A DNA stretch of 64,000 nt. Source: Rhizobium leguminosarum bv. trifolii WSM1325. Its GTDB lineage: Bacteria; Pseudomonadota; Alphaproteobacteria; Rhizobiales; Rhizobiaceae. Below are positions 42,696 to 50,129 of the stretch, piece by piece; the first letter of the stretch is position 1; every line of letters begins with the position of its first letter. The stretch covers positions 3,100,001 to 3,164,000 of the forward strand of contig CP001622.1 in NCBI GenBank assembly GCA_000023185.1, written 5' to 3'. Both the position numbers and the translations under genes were made by a program. Under the pieces are notes generated by a model that saw nothing but the letters and a program-made list of their open reading frames with translations, was not told where the DNA came from and ran no database searches.

Positions 42696-43838
42696 ATGGC
42701 CGCTCCGCTCACCATCGCTGACCTGAAAAAACTCGCACGGCGCCGTGTGCCGAAGATGTTTTTCGACTATGCGGATTCGGGTGCCTGGACGGAATCGACC
42801 TATGCAGCGAACGAGAGCGATTTCAGCCAGATCAAGCTGCGCCAGCGAGTGATGGTCGACATGACCAACCGCACACTGGCGACGACGATGATCGGCCAGA
42901 AAGTGTCGATGCCGGTGGCGCTGGCGCCAACCGGCCTGACCGGCATGCAACATGCCGATGGCGAGATGCTGGCGGCACGCGCCGCCGAGGAGTTCGGCGT
43001 TCCCTTCACGCTTTCGACGATGAGCATCTGCTCGATCGAGGACGTGGCGTCAGCGACGACGCGCCCCTTCTGGTTCCAACTCTACGTGATGAGGGACAAG
43101 GATTTCGTCGTCAACCTCATCAACCGCGCCAAGGCCGCCGGATGCTCGGCACTGGTGTTGACCGCCGATCTGCAGATCCTCGGCCAGCGGCATAAGGATC
43201 TGCGCAACGGCCTGTCGGCGCCGCCGAAATTCACCCCGAAACACGTCTGGCAGATGGCGACCCGGCCCTTCTGGTGCCTGGACATGCTGCAGACCAAGCG
43301 CCGCAACTTCGGCAATATCGTTGGCCATGCGAAAAATGTCACCAATATCGCCTCGCTCTCCGCATGGACGCACGAGCAGTTCGATCCGCGGCTGTCCTGG
43401 GCGGATGTCGCCTGGATCAAGGAACAATGGGGCGGCCCGCTGATCATCAAGGGCATACTCGATCCGGAGGATGCGAAGGCAGCCGCCGACACCGGCGCCG
43501 ATGCGATCGTCGTCTCCAATCATGGCGGGCGCCAGCTTGACGGCGCCCCCTCCTCGATCAGCATGCTGCCGAAGATCGTCGATGCCGTCGGCGACCGTAT
43601 CGAGATCCATCTCGACGGCGGCATCCGCTCCGGCCAGGACGTGCTGAAGGCCGTGGCACTCGGCGCCAAAGGTACCTATATCGGCCGCCCCTTCCTTTAT
43701 GGTCTCGGCGCCATGGGCAAGGAAGGCGTATCGCTGGCACTCGGCATCATCCGCAAGGAGATGGACATCACCATGGCGCTCTGCGGCAAGCGCGACATCA
43801 ACGATGTGAATTCTTCGATCATCGACGGCCGGCAGTAA
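42696..43838 (+). CDS. lldD: FMN-dependent L-lactate dehydrogenase
   Basis: A 380-residue alpha-hydroxy-acid oxidizing flavoprotein. FMN and catalytic residues sit in MFFDYADSGAWTEST, ALAPTGLTGMQHADGE, LVLTADLQILGQRHKDLRNG, LIIKGILDPEDAK and the active-site SNHGGRQLDGAPSS with the catalytic His, then HLDGGIRSGQD. It oxidises L-lactate to pyruvate at the membrane. The ATG at 42696 has AAGG eight bases upstream; a GTG at 42681 would add five residues. Between guaD and the PspA-like gene it appears to be a single gene. Some relatives act on other hydroxy acids such as glycolate or mandelate. Confidence 0.92.
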   Translation: MAAPLTIADLKKLARRRVPKMFFDYADSGAWTESTYAANESDFSQIKLRQRVMVDMTNRTLATTMIGQKVSMPVALAPTGLTGMQHADGEMLAARAAEEFGVPFTLSTMSICSIEDVASATTRPFWFQLYVMRDKDFVVNLINRAKAAGCSALVLTADLQILGQRHKDLRNGLSAPPKFTPKHVWQMATRPFWCLDMLQTKRRNFGNIVGHAKNVTNIASLSAWTHEQFDPRLSWADVAWIKEQWGGPLIIKGILDPEDAKAAADTGADAIVVSNHGGRQLDGAPSSISMLPKIVDAVGDRIEIHLDGGIRSGQDVLKAVALGAKGTYIGRPFLYGLGAMGKEGVSLALGIIRKEMDITMALCGKRDINDVNSSIIDGRQ

Positions 43839-43968
43839 AGCTGCCAATAGCGACGTATGTAGCAACGGCTCCCCAAATATCTCGATACTGGACGCTGCCT
43901 CAGTCCTTCTAACCGCACGTTAAGCTTAGGTTGTATTTTTAGCGCGACCTCTTGAAAGCACAAAAGCG

Positions 43969-45126
43969 GTGCTTTATGTTTTACCCATGGCTACCACAGG
44001 CAAGACACCGCATCCATCGCTGCTGCGCTACACGCTGACACCTGACGACAGTGCCCGGCAGGCGCTGGACGACACCATTGCCGCCTATCTCAGGATGATC
44101 GAAATCCTGACCGGCCTCGTCTCCGACAGGACCGGCGCAAATCTCGTCGTGCTGCATGACCTTGCCTATGAAACCGTCCGCGACCAGACGGGCCTGCCGG
44201 CAAGGCTGGTCACGCTCGGCCTTCGCGATTTCGCCGCCAATCGCGGCGTCACCGCCGATCCGCTGCATCTGCCGCTCGACGACAAGCTCTTCGCCATCAA
44301 AGGCCCCTCGGACCTGACGATCGCCACGGTGCACGGACGTGTTGCCGTGCCCTTCGATGTCGCGGGTTATTCACGGGGATGGGAGAGTATTTTTCCGGCC
44401 TATCTCGTTGCAGGCCAGGATCGCTACGAGATTCACATTGGCGTTACGCCGAATTCCGCTCGGATGGAGGAAAACATGACGAACGAAGGCATTCTCTCAC
44501 GCATGGGCCGTCTGATCGCGGGCATCGCGAATGCGGCGATCGACAAGGCGGAAGGCGTCAACAAGATTGCCGTCATCGAACAGGCGATCCGCGAGATCGA
44601 CGCAGCGGCGGATGAGGCCCGCACCGATCTCGGCAAGGCGCGTGCGGAGGAATACCGCATCCAGAGCCGCAAAGACGAAATCGTCGAAGACCTGAACGCG
44701 CTCGACCAAAAGATCCGCATCGCCGTCTCGTCTCAGCGGGATGACCTGGCAAAGGCCGGCGTTGCCCGCCAGATCGATCTCGAATCCCAGATCGCAGCGC
44801 TCGATAAGGCACTGGCCGATGCTAGGGAACAGGTGGACGAAGGCCAGAAAGCCTTGCAGGCCGTGCTCGCCACGCGCCGCGAGGCGGACGCCCGCCTTGC
44901 TGATTTCAAACGCAGTCTCGCACGGCATCCCGAACAGGCAGCGGCCGGTCACAGCCAGCCCGCACCGGGTGCAGATGCTGCGCGCGCTGCTGCGGCGGTC
45001 TCGCGGCTGACCGGAGTTCCCGCTGGCGAGCATGGCCACAGTTCCGAATTGGACGAACTCGACCGGCTGCACCGCGAACAGGCAATCGAAGCCCGGCTCG
45101 CACGCTTCAAGGCGGATAACCAATAA
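43969..45126 (+). CDS. PspA/IM30-like protein with TnpB-like N-terminal domain
   Basis: A 385-residue two-part protein. Residues 170-385 are a PspA/IM30 (phage-shock) coiled coil: SRMGRLIAGIANAAIDKAEG, then IEQAIREIDAAADEARTDL, many heptads, and a C-terminal end ARLARFKADNQ. Residues 10-165 look like the N-terminal region of TnpB/OrfB transposon proteins: RYTLTPDDSARQALDDTI, LPARLVTLGLRDFAANRG, then HGRVAVPFDVAGY and DRYEIHIGVT; the catalytic RuvC part is absent. The GTG at 43969 and ATG at 43987 have poor ribosome-binding sites, whereas ATG 44476 has GGAGG five bases ahead. It leads an operon with a YqiJ-like protein and a flotillin. The PspA part is solid; the TnpB relationship is pattern recognition. 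Confidence 0.85.
   Translation: MLYVLPMATTGKTPHPSLLRYTLTPDDSARQALDDTIAAYLRMIEILTGLVSDRTGANLVVLHDLAYETVRDQTGLPARLVTLGLRDFAANRGVTADPLHLPLDDKLFAIKGPSDLTIATVHGRVAVPFDVAGYSRGWESIFPAYLVAGQDRYEIHIGVTPNSARMEENMTNEGILSRMGRLIAGIANAAIDKAEGVNKIAVIEQAIREIDAAADEARTDLGKARAEEYRIQSRKDEIVEDLNALDQKIRIAVSSQRDDLAKAGVARQIDLESQIAALDKALADAREQVDEGQKALQAVLATRREADARLADFKRSLARHPEQAAAGHSQPAPGADAARAAAAVSRLTGVPAGEHGHSSELDELDRLHREQAIEARLARFKADNQ
44466..44478 (+). promoter_or_regulatory. Strong internal ribosome-binding site and ATG for a PspA-only product
   Basis: GGAGG at 44466-44470 is followed by AAAAC and ATG at 44476, the exact first residue of the PspA-like part. Translation here would give a 216-residue PspA protein of normal family length. 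Confidence 0.6.
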
Positions 45127-45130
45127 CACG

Positions 45131-45778
45131 ATGGCACTCCTTTTCGCCCCTGAATGTGCGCCCTTCGCCATCGCCGCAGCGATCCTTGTCGGCCTGACCG
45201 CGATCGAGATGCTCGCGATGGTCATGGGTTTTTCGATGACGGAATTCCTAGGAAAGCCAGAGGTTCATGGCCATGACGGCATTCTGGCTTATCTCTCCTG
45301 GCTCAATCTCGGCGGTGTTCCGCTACTGATTCTCATGATGCTGACGCTCGGCTTCTTCGCGATGACGGGCTTTGCGTTGCAGGCCGTCGCCAACGCCTTC
45401 TGGGCGCCGCTGCCAAGCTTGATAGCCGTCATACCTGCCGCGCTCGCAACCATCCCCATGGTCAGGGCGTCGAGCAGAACCGTGGCGCGGATCGTACCGC
45501 ACGACGAAACCTATGCGGTCGATCTCGACGCCTTGCTCGGCCGGACAGCCGAGGTGTCGATCGGCCCGCTCGATCAGGGATTGCCGGGCCGCGTCCGCGT
45601 CAAGGATCAGCATGGAAACTGGCATGTGCTTCGAGCCCGAGCCGCCAAGGGCGAAGGTCCACTCGCGATCGGCGCTTTGGTTCTTCTCGTCGATCACAAG
45701 GCAAATGTGTTTATCGCCATTCCCGCGCCGGTCGACCCCACCGATGCGGACAATCAATCTTTGAGGGAGCAGCAATGA
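45131..45778 (+). CDS. YqiJ-like membrane protein with OB-fold (NfeD-related)
   Basis: A 215-residue protein with three membrane helices in the first 120 residues (FAIAAAILVGLTAIEMLAMVMGF, then a helix around LNLGGVPLLILMMLTLGFFAMTG) and a soluble C-terminal OB-fold-like domain (TAEVSIGPLDQGLPGRVRVKD...LRARAAKGEGPLAIG). The arrangement matches E. coli YqiJ and the NfeD partners of flotillins. The ATG follows the PspA-like stop by four bases and the stop overlaps the flotillin start (ATGA). The partner role in organising flotillin assemblies is inferred from the family and operon. Confidence 0.85.
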   Translation: MALLFAPECAPFAIAAAILVGLTAIEMLAMVMGFSMTEFLGKPEVHGHDGILAYLSWLNLGGVPLLILMMLTLGFFAMTGFALQAVANAFWAPLPSLIAVIPAALATIPMVRASSRTVARIVPHDETYAVDLDALLGRTAEVSIGPLDQGLPGRVRVKDQHGNWHVLRARAAKGEGPLAIGALVLLVDHKANVFIAIPAPVDPTDADNQSLREQQ

Positions 45779-47532
45779 TGTACGACGTTATTCTACCAGC
45801 CGGCATTGGGATTGTTCTGATCTTCGGCATCGGTTTTGTCCTCGCCTCTCTTTACACGCGCTCCAGCCGCGATGAGGCCTATGTGCGCACCGGTCTCGGC
45901 GGCCAGAAGGTCGTGCTCGACGGCGGTTCGGTCGTTCTGCCGATCTTCCATTCGACCGCCCGGGTCAACCTGAAGACGCTGCGGCTCGAGGTTCGCCGCG
46001 GTGAAGGCGATGCACTGATCACCAAGGACCGCATGCGCGTCGATATCGGCGCCGAGTTCTATGTGCGCGTGAAACCCGATGCCTCCTCGATTGCGCTTGC
46101 AGCTCAGACACTCGGCAACCGCACCAACGACGCCGAGGCTCTCCGCATCCTGATCGAGGCGAAATTCGTCGACGGCCTTCGCTCGGTGGCCGCGACGATG
46201 AATCTCGACGCGCTGCAGGAACAGCGCATGGATTTCGTCAAGGCCGTGCAGGAAGCTGTCGGCGCCGATCTCCAGTCGAACGGCCTCGAACTCGAATCCG
46301 TGTCGCTGACACGCCTCGACCAGACCGATATCAAGCATTTCAACGCCAACAACTTCTTCGACGCGCAAGGCCTTGCGGCATTGACCCGCATCACCGAGGG
46401 ACGCAAGAAGGAGCGGAACGAGATCGTTCGCGACACCGAAGTCGCCATCGCCCAGAAGGATCTCGAGGCCCGCCAGCAATCGCTGACCATCGAGCGGACC
46501 AAGCGGGAAGCCGAACTCAGCCAGGAACGGGACATCGCCAACAAATCCGCGGCGACACGCGCCGAAACCGCGCAGCAGGAGCAGGCCGCAAAACGCGCCG
46601 AGGAGGAAGCCCGCATCGCTTCCGAACAGGCGATCGCCGAACGCGAGGCATCTGCCAAACAGGCTCGCGAAAGCGCCAACATCGACGCCGCCCGCGCCGT
46701 CCAGCAACGCGAAACCGAAGCCAAGCGCGACCTCCAGATCGTGGCACAGGAAAGCGCCATCGCCGTTGCCAACAAGAGCCGTGAAGAATCCGAGGCGAAG
46801 GCGGCTGCGGAAACGGCCCGCGCGCTGGCGATAGCGGCGGAGGAAAAAGTCGGCACCGCCAAGGCGATCGAGATTGCCGAACGCGAAAAGCAGATTGCCG
46901 TCATCGACGCACGCAAGAAAGCCGAGACGGAAGCGACCGCCGTCACCGTCGGCGCCGAAGCCGAAAAACAGGCGGCAAGCGACCAGGCCGAGGCCATCAA
47001 GACGCTCGCGACCGCCGAGGCGGATGCGGCGATCATCAAGGCCAAGGGCATTCTCGAAACCGGCAAGGCCGCGGCCGAGAGCGAGGCATTGCTCAACGAC
47101 GCGCGCAACAAGTTGAGCTCTGCTATCATCGAGTTCGAGATCACCCGCGAACGGATCCGCATCATTCCGCAGGCGCTCGCCGAAGCGGTCAAGCCGATCG
47201 AGAAGATCTCCGACATCAGGATATTCGATACCGGCGGCATGCTCGGCCGCGGAAACGGAGCGACCGGCGGAAACGGCATCGGGCTCGGCGAAGGACTGGC
47301 CAGCCAGCTCCTCTCCTATCAGGCGAATAAACCGATCCTCGACAAATTGCTGAAGGAAGCCGGCTTCGAAGGTGACGATGCCATCTCATCCCTTCTTGGA
47401 AATCTCGATGGCGCAAAACCGGCAAGACCGGCAACGCCCGCCGCAGCCCCGGCAAGGCCGACAACACCGACCGCAACTCCGACACAAACGATCATTCCTC
47501 CGGCGCCGAAGCCGGGACCAAAGAAGGACTGA
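45775..47532 (+). CDS. Flotillin-like protein (YqiK)
   Basis: A 585-residue SPFH/band-7 protein. One N-terminal membrane helix (ILPAGIGIVLIFGIGFVLASLY) is followed by the SPFH domain to about residue 190 (AYVRTGLGGQKVVLDGGSVVLPIFH; RMRVDIGAEFYVRVKP), then an Ala/Glu-rich coiled coil of about 250 residues (EAKAAAETARALAIAAEEK) and a C-terminal flotillin tail. The last 40 residues are Pro/Ala/Thr-rich. It is the third gene of the PspA-like, YqiJ-like, flotillin operon and probably scaffolds membrane microdomains. GGGAG precedes the ATG. Two palindromes follow the stop. Confidence 0.92.
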   Translation: MMYDVILPAGIGIVLIFGIGFVLASLYTRSSRDEAYVRTGLGGQKVVLDGGSVVLPIFHSTARVNLKTLRLEVRRGEGDALITKDRMRVDIGAEFYVRVKPDASSIALAAQTLGNRTNDAEALRILIEAKFVDGLRSVAATMNLDALQEQRMDFVKAVQEAVGADLQSNGLELESVSLTRLDQTDIKHFNANNFFDAQGLAALTRITEGRKKERNEIVRDTEVAIAQKDLEARQQSLTIERTKREAELSQERDIANKSAATRAETAQQEQAAKRAEEEARIASEQAIAEREASAKQARESANIDAARAVQQRETEAKRDLQIVAQESAIAVANKSREESEAKAAAETARALAIAAEEKVGTAKAIEIAEREKQIAVIDARKKAETEATAVTVGAEAEKQAASDQAEAIKTLATAEADAAIIKAKGILETGKAAAESEALLNDARNKLSSAIIEFEITRERIRIIPQALAEAVKPIEKISDIRIFDTGGMLGRGNGATGGNGIGLGEGLASQLLSYQANKPILDKLLKEAGFEGDDAISSLLGNLDGAKPARPATPAAAPARPTTPTATPTQTIIPPAPKPGPKKD

Positions 47533-47557
47533 CCGCCGCGCAAGCGGGTCTGGACTG

Positions 47558-47605
47558 GAACAGGATGATTTTAGGCCGGTCCGGCCCAAAATCCAAATCC
47601 TGTTC
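47558..47605. repeat. Intergenic hairpin element
   Basis: Arms GAACAGGAT and ATCCTGTTC enclose a GGCCGGTCCGGCC inner palindrome with ATTTT/AAAAT flanks. It lies 25 bp after the flotillin stop and may end transcription. Confidence 0.65.
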
Positions 47606-47618
47606 TAAATTAAATAGT

Positions 47619-47670
47619 TAGAGCATGATGTCGCCCGAAAACCGCACACACTTTTCGGCATCATGCTCTA
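47619..47670. repeat. Palindrome that supplies the metallophosphoesterase stop codon
   Basis: Outer arms TAGAGCATGATG and CATCATGCTCTA are perfect over 12 bp; inner CGAAAA/TTTTCG pairs too. The right-hand CTA at 47668-47670 is the complement of the TAG stop of the minus-strand gene. Confidence 0.75.
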
Positions 47671-48408
47671 TCTCACCCAACCCGCTGCCAGCGCGCCCGC
47701 CCAGTCGGCACGGCCCCTTTCGGCGGCCAGTGCCGACATCGCCATCTGGTCATAGGCGACGGTTCGGAACTGCCATGTCCATCCGCCCGCCGCCTTTTCC
47801 AGAATGGCGTAGCTCGCCAGCGGATGGCCAGCCTCCACCCTGTGGTAATAAGGCAGTTCGTCGTCATAGGCCGGGCAGCCGACGCTGCCCGGATTGACGA
47901 TCAGGCGGCCATCGGAGAGGCGCACAGCGCGGGGAATGTGGCTGTGGCCACAGAGGATCAGCGGCAGGTCAGTGCCTTCGGCCAGCGCCTCGATCGCTTC
48001 GATCGACTTCAAGAAGACGACGCCCTCCGGCGACACCGATTCCAGCCAGTAGAGATTGTCGTCCTTCGGCGTTGCGTGGCAGAGATAGACCTCGCCGCGA
48101 TAGACGGTATCGAACGGCAGGCTTCGGATCCAACTAAGATGAGACGGCGACAATTGACTGTAGGCGGCCGCATCCGAAATATGCATCGCCGCCGGGTCCT
48201 GTTCGATCAGGTAGCGGTCGTGATTGCCGCGAACCGAGGTCAGGCTAAGCGGCATCAGCAAATCTGCTGTCCTGCCGGCCTCCAGCGGGCCGCTGAAGAA
48301 ATCGCCGAGATTGACGATCTCATCGATCCCCTGCGCATGAATATCCGCAAGCACGGCCTCGAGCGCCAGATGGTTTCCGTGGATATCGGCAATTGCTGCA
48401 AACCGCAT
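47668..48408 (-). CDS. Metallophosphoesterase, YfcE/serine-threonine phosphatase-like
   Basis: A 246-residue calcineurin-like phosphoesterase. The metal motifs are IADIHGNHLALEAVLAD (D-x-H), NLGDFFSGPLE (GD), SVRGNHDRYL (GNHD), ILCGHSHIPRAV (GHSH) and VNPGSVGCPAYDD. It resembles YfcE/MJ0936-type phosphodiesterases. Its ATG is three bases from the stop of uraH, and it is the last gene of the reverse-strand uric-acid operon. What it hydrolyses in that context is unknown. The stop codon is provided by the palindrome at 47619-47670. Confidence 0.9.
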   Translation of the reverse strand: MRFAAIADIHGNHLALEAVLADIHAQGIDEIVNLGDFFSGPLEAGRTADLLMPLSLTSVRGNHDRYLIEQDPAAMHISDAAAYSQLSPSHLSWIRSLPFDTVYRGEVYLCHATPKDDNLYWLESVSPEGVVFLKSIEAIEALAEGTDLPLILCGHSHIPRAVRLSDGRLIVNPGSVGCPAYDDELPYYHRVEAGHPLASYAILEKAAGGWTWQFRTVAYDQMAMSALAAERGRADWAGALAAGWVR

Positions 48409-48411
48409 TTT

Positions 48412-48768
48412 TTAACTCCCTCGGTAGGTGGAATAGCCATAGGGCGAAATCAGCAACGGCACATGGTAGTGCGCCGTGACATCGGCAATGCCGAAGCGGA
48501 TCGGCACGAGATCGAGGAAAGCGGGATGCGGCAGCGGCGTGCCGCTGGCCCTCAGATAATCGCCGGCATGGAAGACCAGTTCATAGGTGCCGGCCCGAAA
48601 ATTTTCGCCAATGAGGATGGGGCCGCCGTCGACCCGGCCGTCGGCATTGGTCTCCACCGTCTTCAGATGCCTGCGAATCTCGCCGTCAAGCTGGAAAAGA
48701 TCGATCCTCAAGCCCTCGGCCGGCTTGCCGAGAGCGGTGTCGAGAACATGTGTGGTCAGTCCGGTCAT
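48412..48768 (-). CDS. uraH: 5-Hydroxyisourate hydrolase
   Basis: A 118-residue transthyretin-like protein that hydrolyses 5-hydroxyisourate to OHCU. The N-terminal signature [20 protein letters not shown] and the diagnostic C-terminal tetrapeptide YRGS, with [18 protein letters not shown], are intact. The active-site His, Arg and His residues are at the expected places (H7 in THV; the YHVPL region). Its ATG overlaps the allA stop by four bases (48765-48768). It acts directly after PuuD in the pathway. Confidence 0.95.
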   Translation of the reverse strand: MTGLTTHVLDTALGKPAEGLRIDLFQLDGEIRRHLKTVETNADGRVDGGPILIGENFRAGTYELVFHAGDYLRASGTPLPHPAFLDLVPIRFGIADVTAHYHVPLLISPYGYSTYRGS

Positions 48769-49277
48769 GGGGCTGGCTCTTTGATGATATAAGGGGTTTC
48801 GAAGAAGTATTCTTCCAGATTATTGCCCGGCCCATCACGGTCGACGACAAGGAAATCTGAGGCTTGGCCGAGCGCCATCAGCGGATGGTGCCAGACGTTG
48901 CGGCGATAGTTCACGCCCTGATCGCCGCGCGCCAGAAACACTTGCGGCCTGCCCGGGCGACCGTTCTCATCCTCGGAGACGACGACGAGAAAAGGACGGC
49001 CCGAGACCGGCGAGAAACTCTGGCTGCCGAAAGGATGGCGCTCCATCATGGTGACTTCATAGGGGAAGTTGCGCGGCTGGCCGCGAAAGAGGTTGATGAT
49101 GACGCGCGCACCCTCGCCCGTCGCCTCAGTGGCGGCGAGTGCATGGAAACGCTCCGTCGTGCCGCCATTGATGAGCCGCATCGAGGCGGGATCGGCTTCG
49201 ATCACCTCACCGAAGGGAGCAAAGGCGGATCTCGTAAGCGGACGGATGTCGAGATGTGGGGGCAATCGCTCACTCAC
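48765..49277 (-). CDS. allA: Ureidoglycolate lyase
   Basis: A 170-residue cupin-type enzyme of the AllA family, which splits ureidoglycolate to glyoxylate and urea. Landmarks: [65 protein letters not shown] and [17 protein letters not shown]. The start is uncertain: GTG at 49277 overlaps the stop of the HepT-like gene by eight bases and begins three codons after an ATG at 49286; neither has a strong ribosome-binding site, so coupling to the upstream gene is likely. The uraH start overlaps its stop. Confidence 0.9.
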   Translation of the reverse strand: MSERLPPHLDIRPLTRSAFAPFGEVIEADPASMRLINGGTTERFHALAATEATGEGARVIINLFRGQPRNFPYEVTMMERHPFGSQSFSPVSGRPFLVVVSEDENGRPGRPQVFLARGDQGVNYRRNVWHHPLMALGQASDFLVVDRDGPGNNLEEYFFETPYIIKEPAP

Positions 49278-49632
49278 CTTCGGCATGCCAGTGACGGATG
49301 GCATCGATCGCCGAAAGAAGCTCCGGCAGTGTGCGATACGTTGCCTCCCAGATGTCGGAAGGATCGAGATCGAAGACGCCGTCGAGGATACGGTTGCCCG
49401 TGCCGCAGATTTTCGTCCACGGCAGATCGGGATGCTCGGTCGCAAATTCCGGATGAGTCACCAGCAAGCGGGATGCCGCGGCACCGATGGTGAAGTGGCA
49501 AAAGGTGACCGCCTTGAAAGTGAGCTTGTCCCCGGCAAACGCCGCCCCATCCATTCCGCCGACGAAAGACAGCGCTTCGGATGCTGCCTCATACATCTCA
49601 TTGAGATAGTCGATCGCGCGCCGCTCGTTCAT
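49270..49632 (-). CDS. Orphan HepT-like (DUF86/HEPN) protein with lost catalytic motif
   Basis: A 120-residue helical protein that aligns by eye with DUF86/HepT HEPN toxins: [22 protein letters not shown] at the start, [21 protein letters not shown], then [27 protein letters not shown]. In active HepT this last part reads roughly W..I.g.RN.ivH.Y; here the Arg is Gly79, the His is Asp84 and the Tyr is Val86. No MntA nucleotidyltransferase partner is adjacent. It is embedded in the uric-acid operon with a four-base overlap to uraD and an eight-base overlap to allA. Probably not an active RNase; a binding or scaffold role is possible. Confidence 0.78.
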   Translation of the reverse strand: MNERRAIDYLNEMYEAASEALSFVGGMDGAAFAGDKLTFKAVTFCHFTIGAAASRLLVTHPEFATEHPDLPWTKICGTGNRILDGVFDLDPSDIWEATYRTLPELLSAIDAIRHWHAEGE

Positions 49633-50129
49633 TCGGCCTCCGGCAGCATGGTCATCAGGCGCAGCAGCGCGATCCGCTCGACTTGCGCCGTCGCGGTCGC
49701 AAATTCTTCGCCCTTGCCATTGCCGATCCGTGTTTCGAAGGCCGACAGGATATCGTCCTTGCCGAGCCCCTTGACGGCGATGATGAAGGGAAAGCCGAAT
49801 TTTTCGACATAGGCCGAATTGAGTTCGGTGAAGCGGGCATGTTCGGCTGGGCTCAGGCGGTCGAGACCGGCGCCGGACTGTTCCTTCCGGCTGTCTTCGG
49901 TGAGTTCACCTGCTATCGCGAGGCGCCCGGCAAGGTCGGGATGGGCGCTGAGCACGCCGAGGCGCTCCTGCGGGCTTGCCGCCCGGAAGACAGCGGTTAG
50001 CGACGCATGCACGCCGGTCGCCGTCAGCGGCTCCGTCACGTGGCCGGCGTCATAGGCGCGCTCGGCGATGAAAGGCGAATGTTCAAAGACGCCGCCGAAG
50101 CGGGAGACGAAATCCTCGCGCGACATCAT
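49629..50129 (-). CDS. uraD: OHCU decarboxylase
   Basis: A 166-residue all-helical enzyme that decarboxylates 2-oxo-4-hydroxy-4-carboxy-5-ureidoimidazoline to S-allantoin. Motifs: FVSRFGGVFEHSPFIAERAY with the active-site His, LSAHPDLAGRLAIAGELTEDSRKEQSGAGLD, and YVEKFGFPFIIAVKGL, as in the family. The ATG overlaps the last base of the puuE TGA (TGATG), and its own stop overlaps the HepT-like start. An ATG one codon later is equally possible. Confidence 0.95.
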   Translation of the reverse strand: MMSREDFVSRFGGVFEHSPFIAERAYDAGHVTEPLTATGVHASLTAVFRAASPQERLGVLSAHPDLAGRLAIAGELTEDSRKEQSGAGLDRLSPAEHARFTELNSAYVEKFGFPFIIAVKGLGKDDILSAFETRIGNGKGEEFATATAQVERIALLRLMTMLPEAE

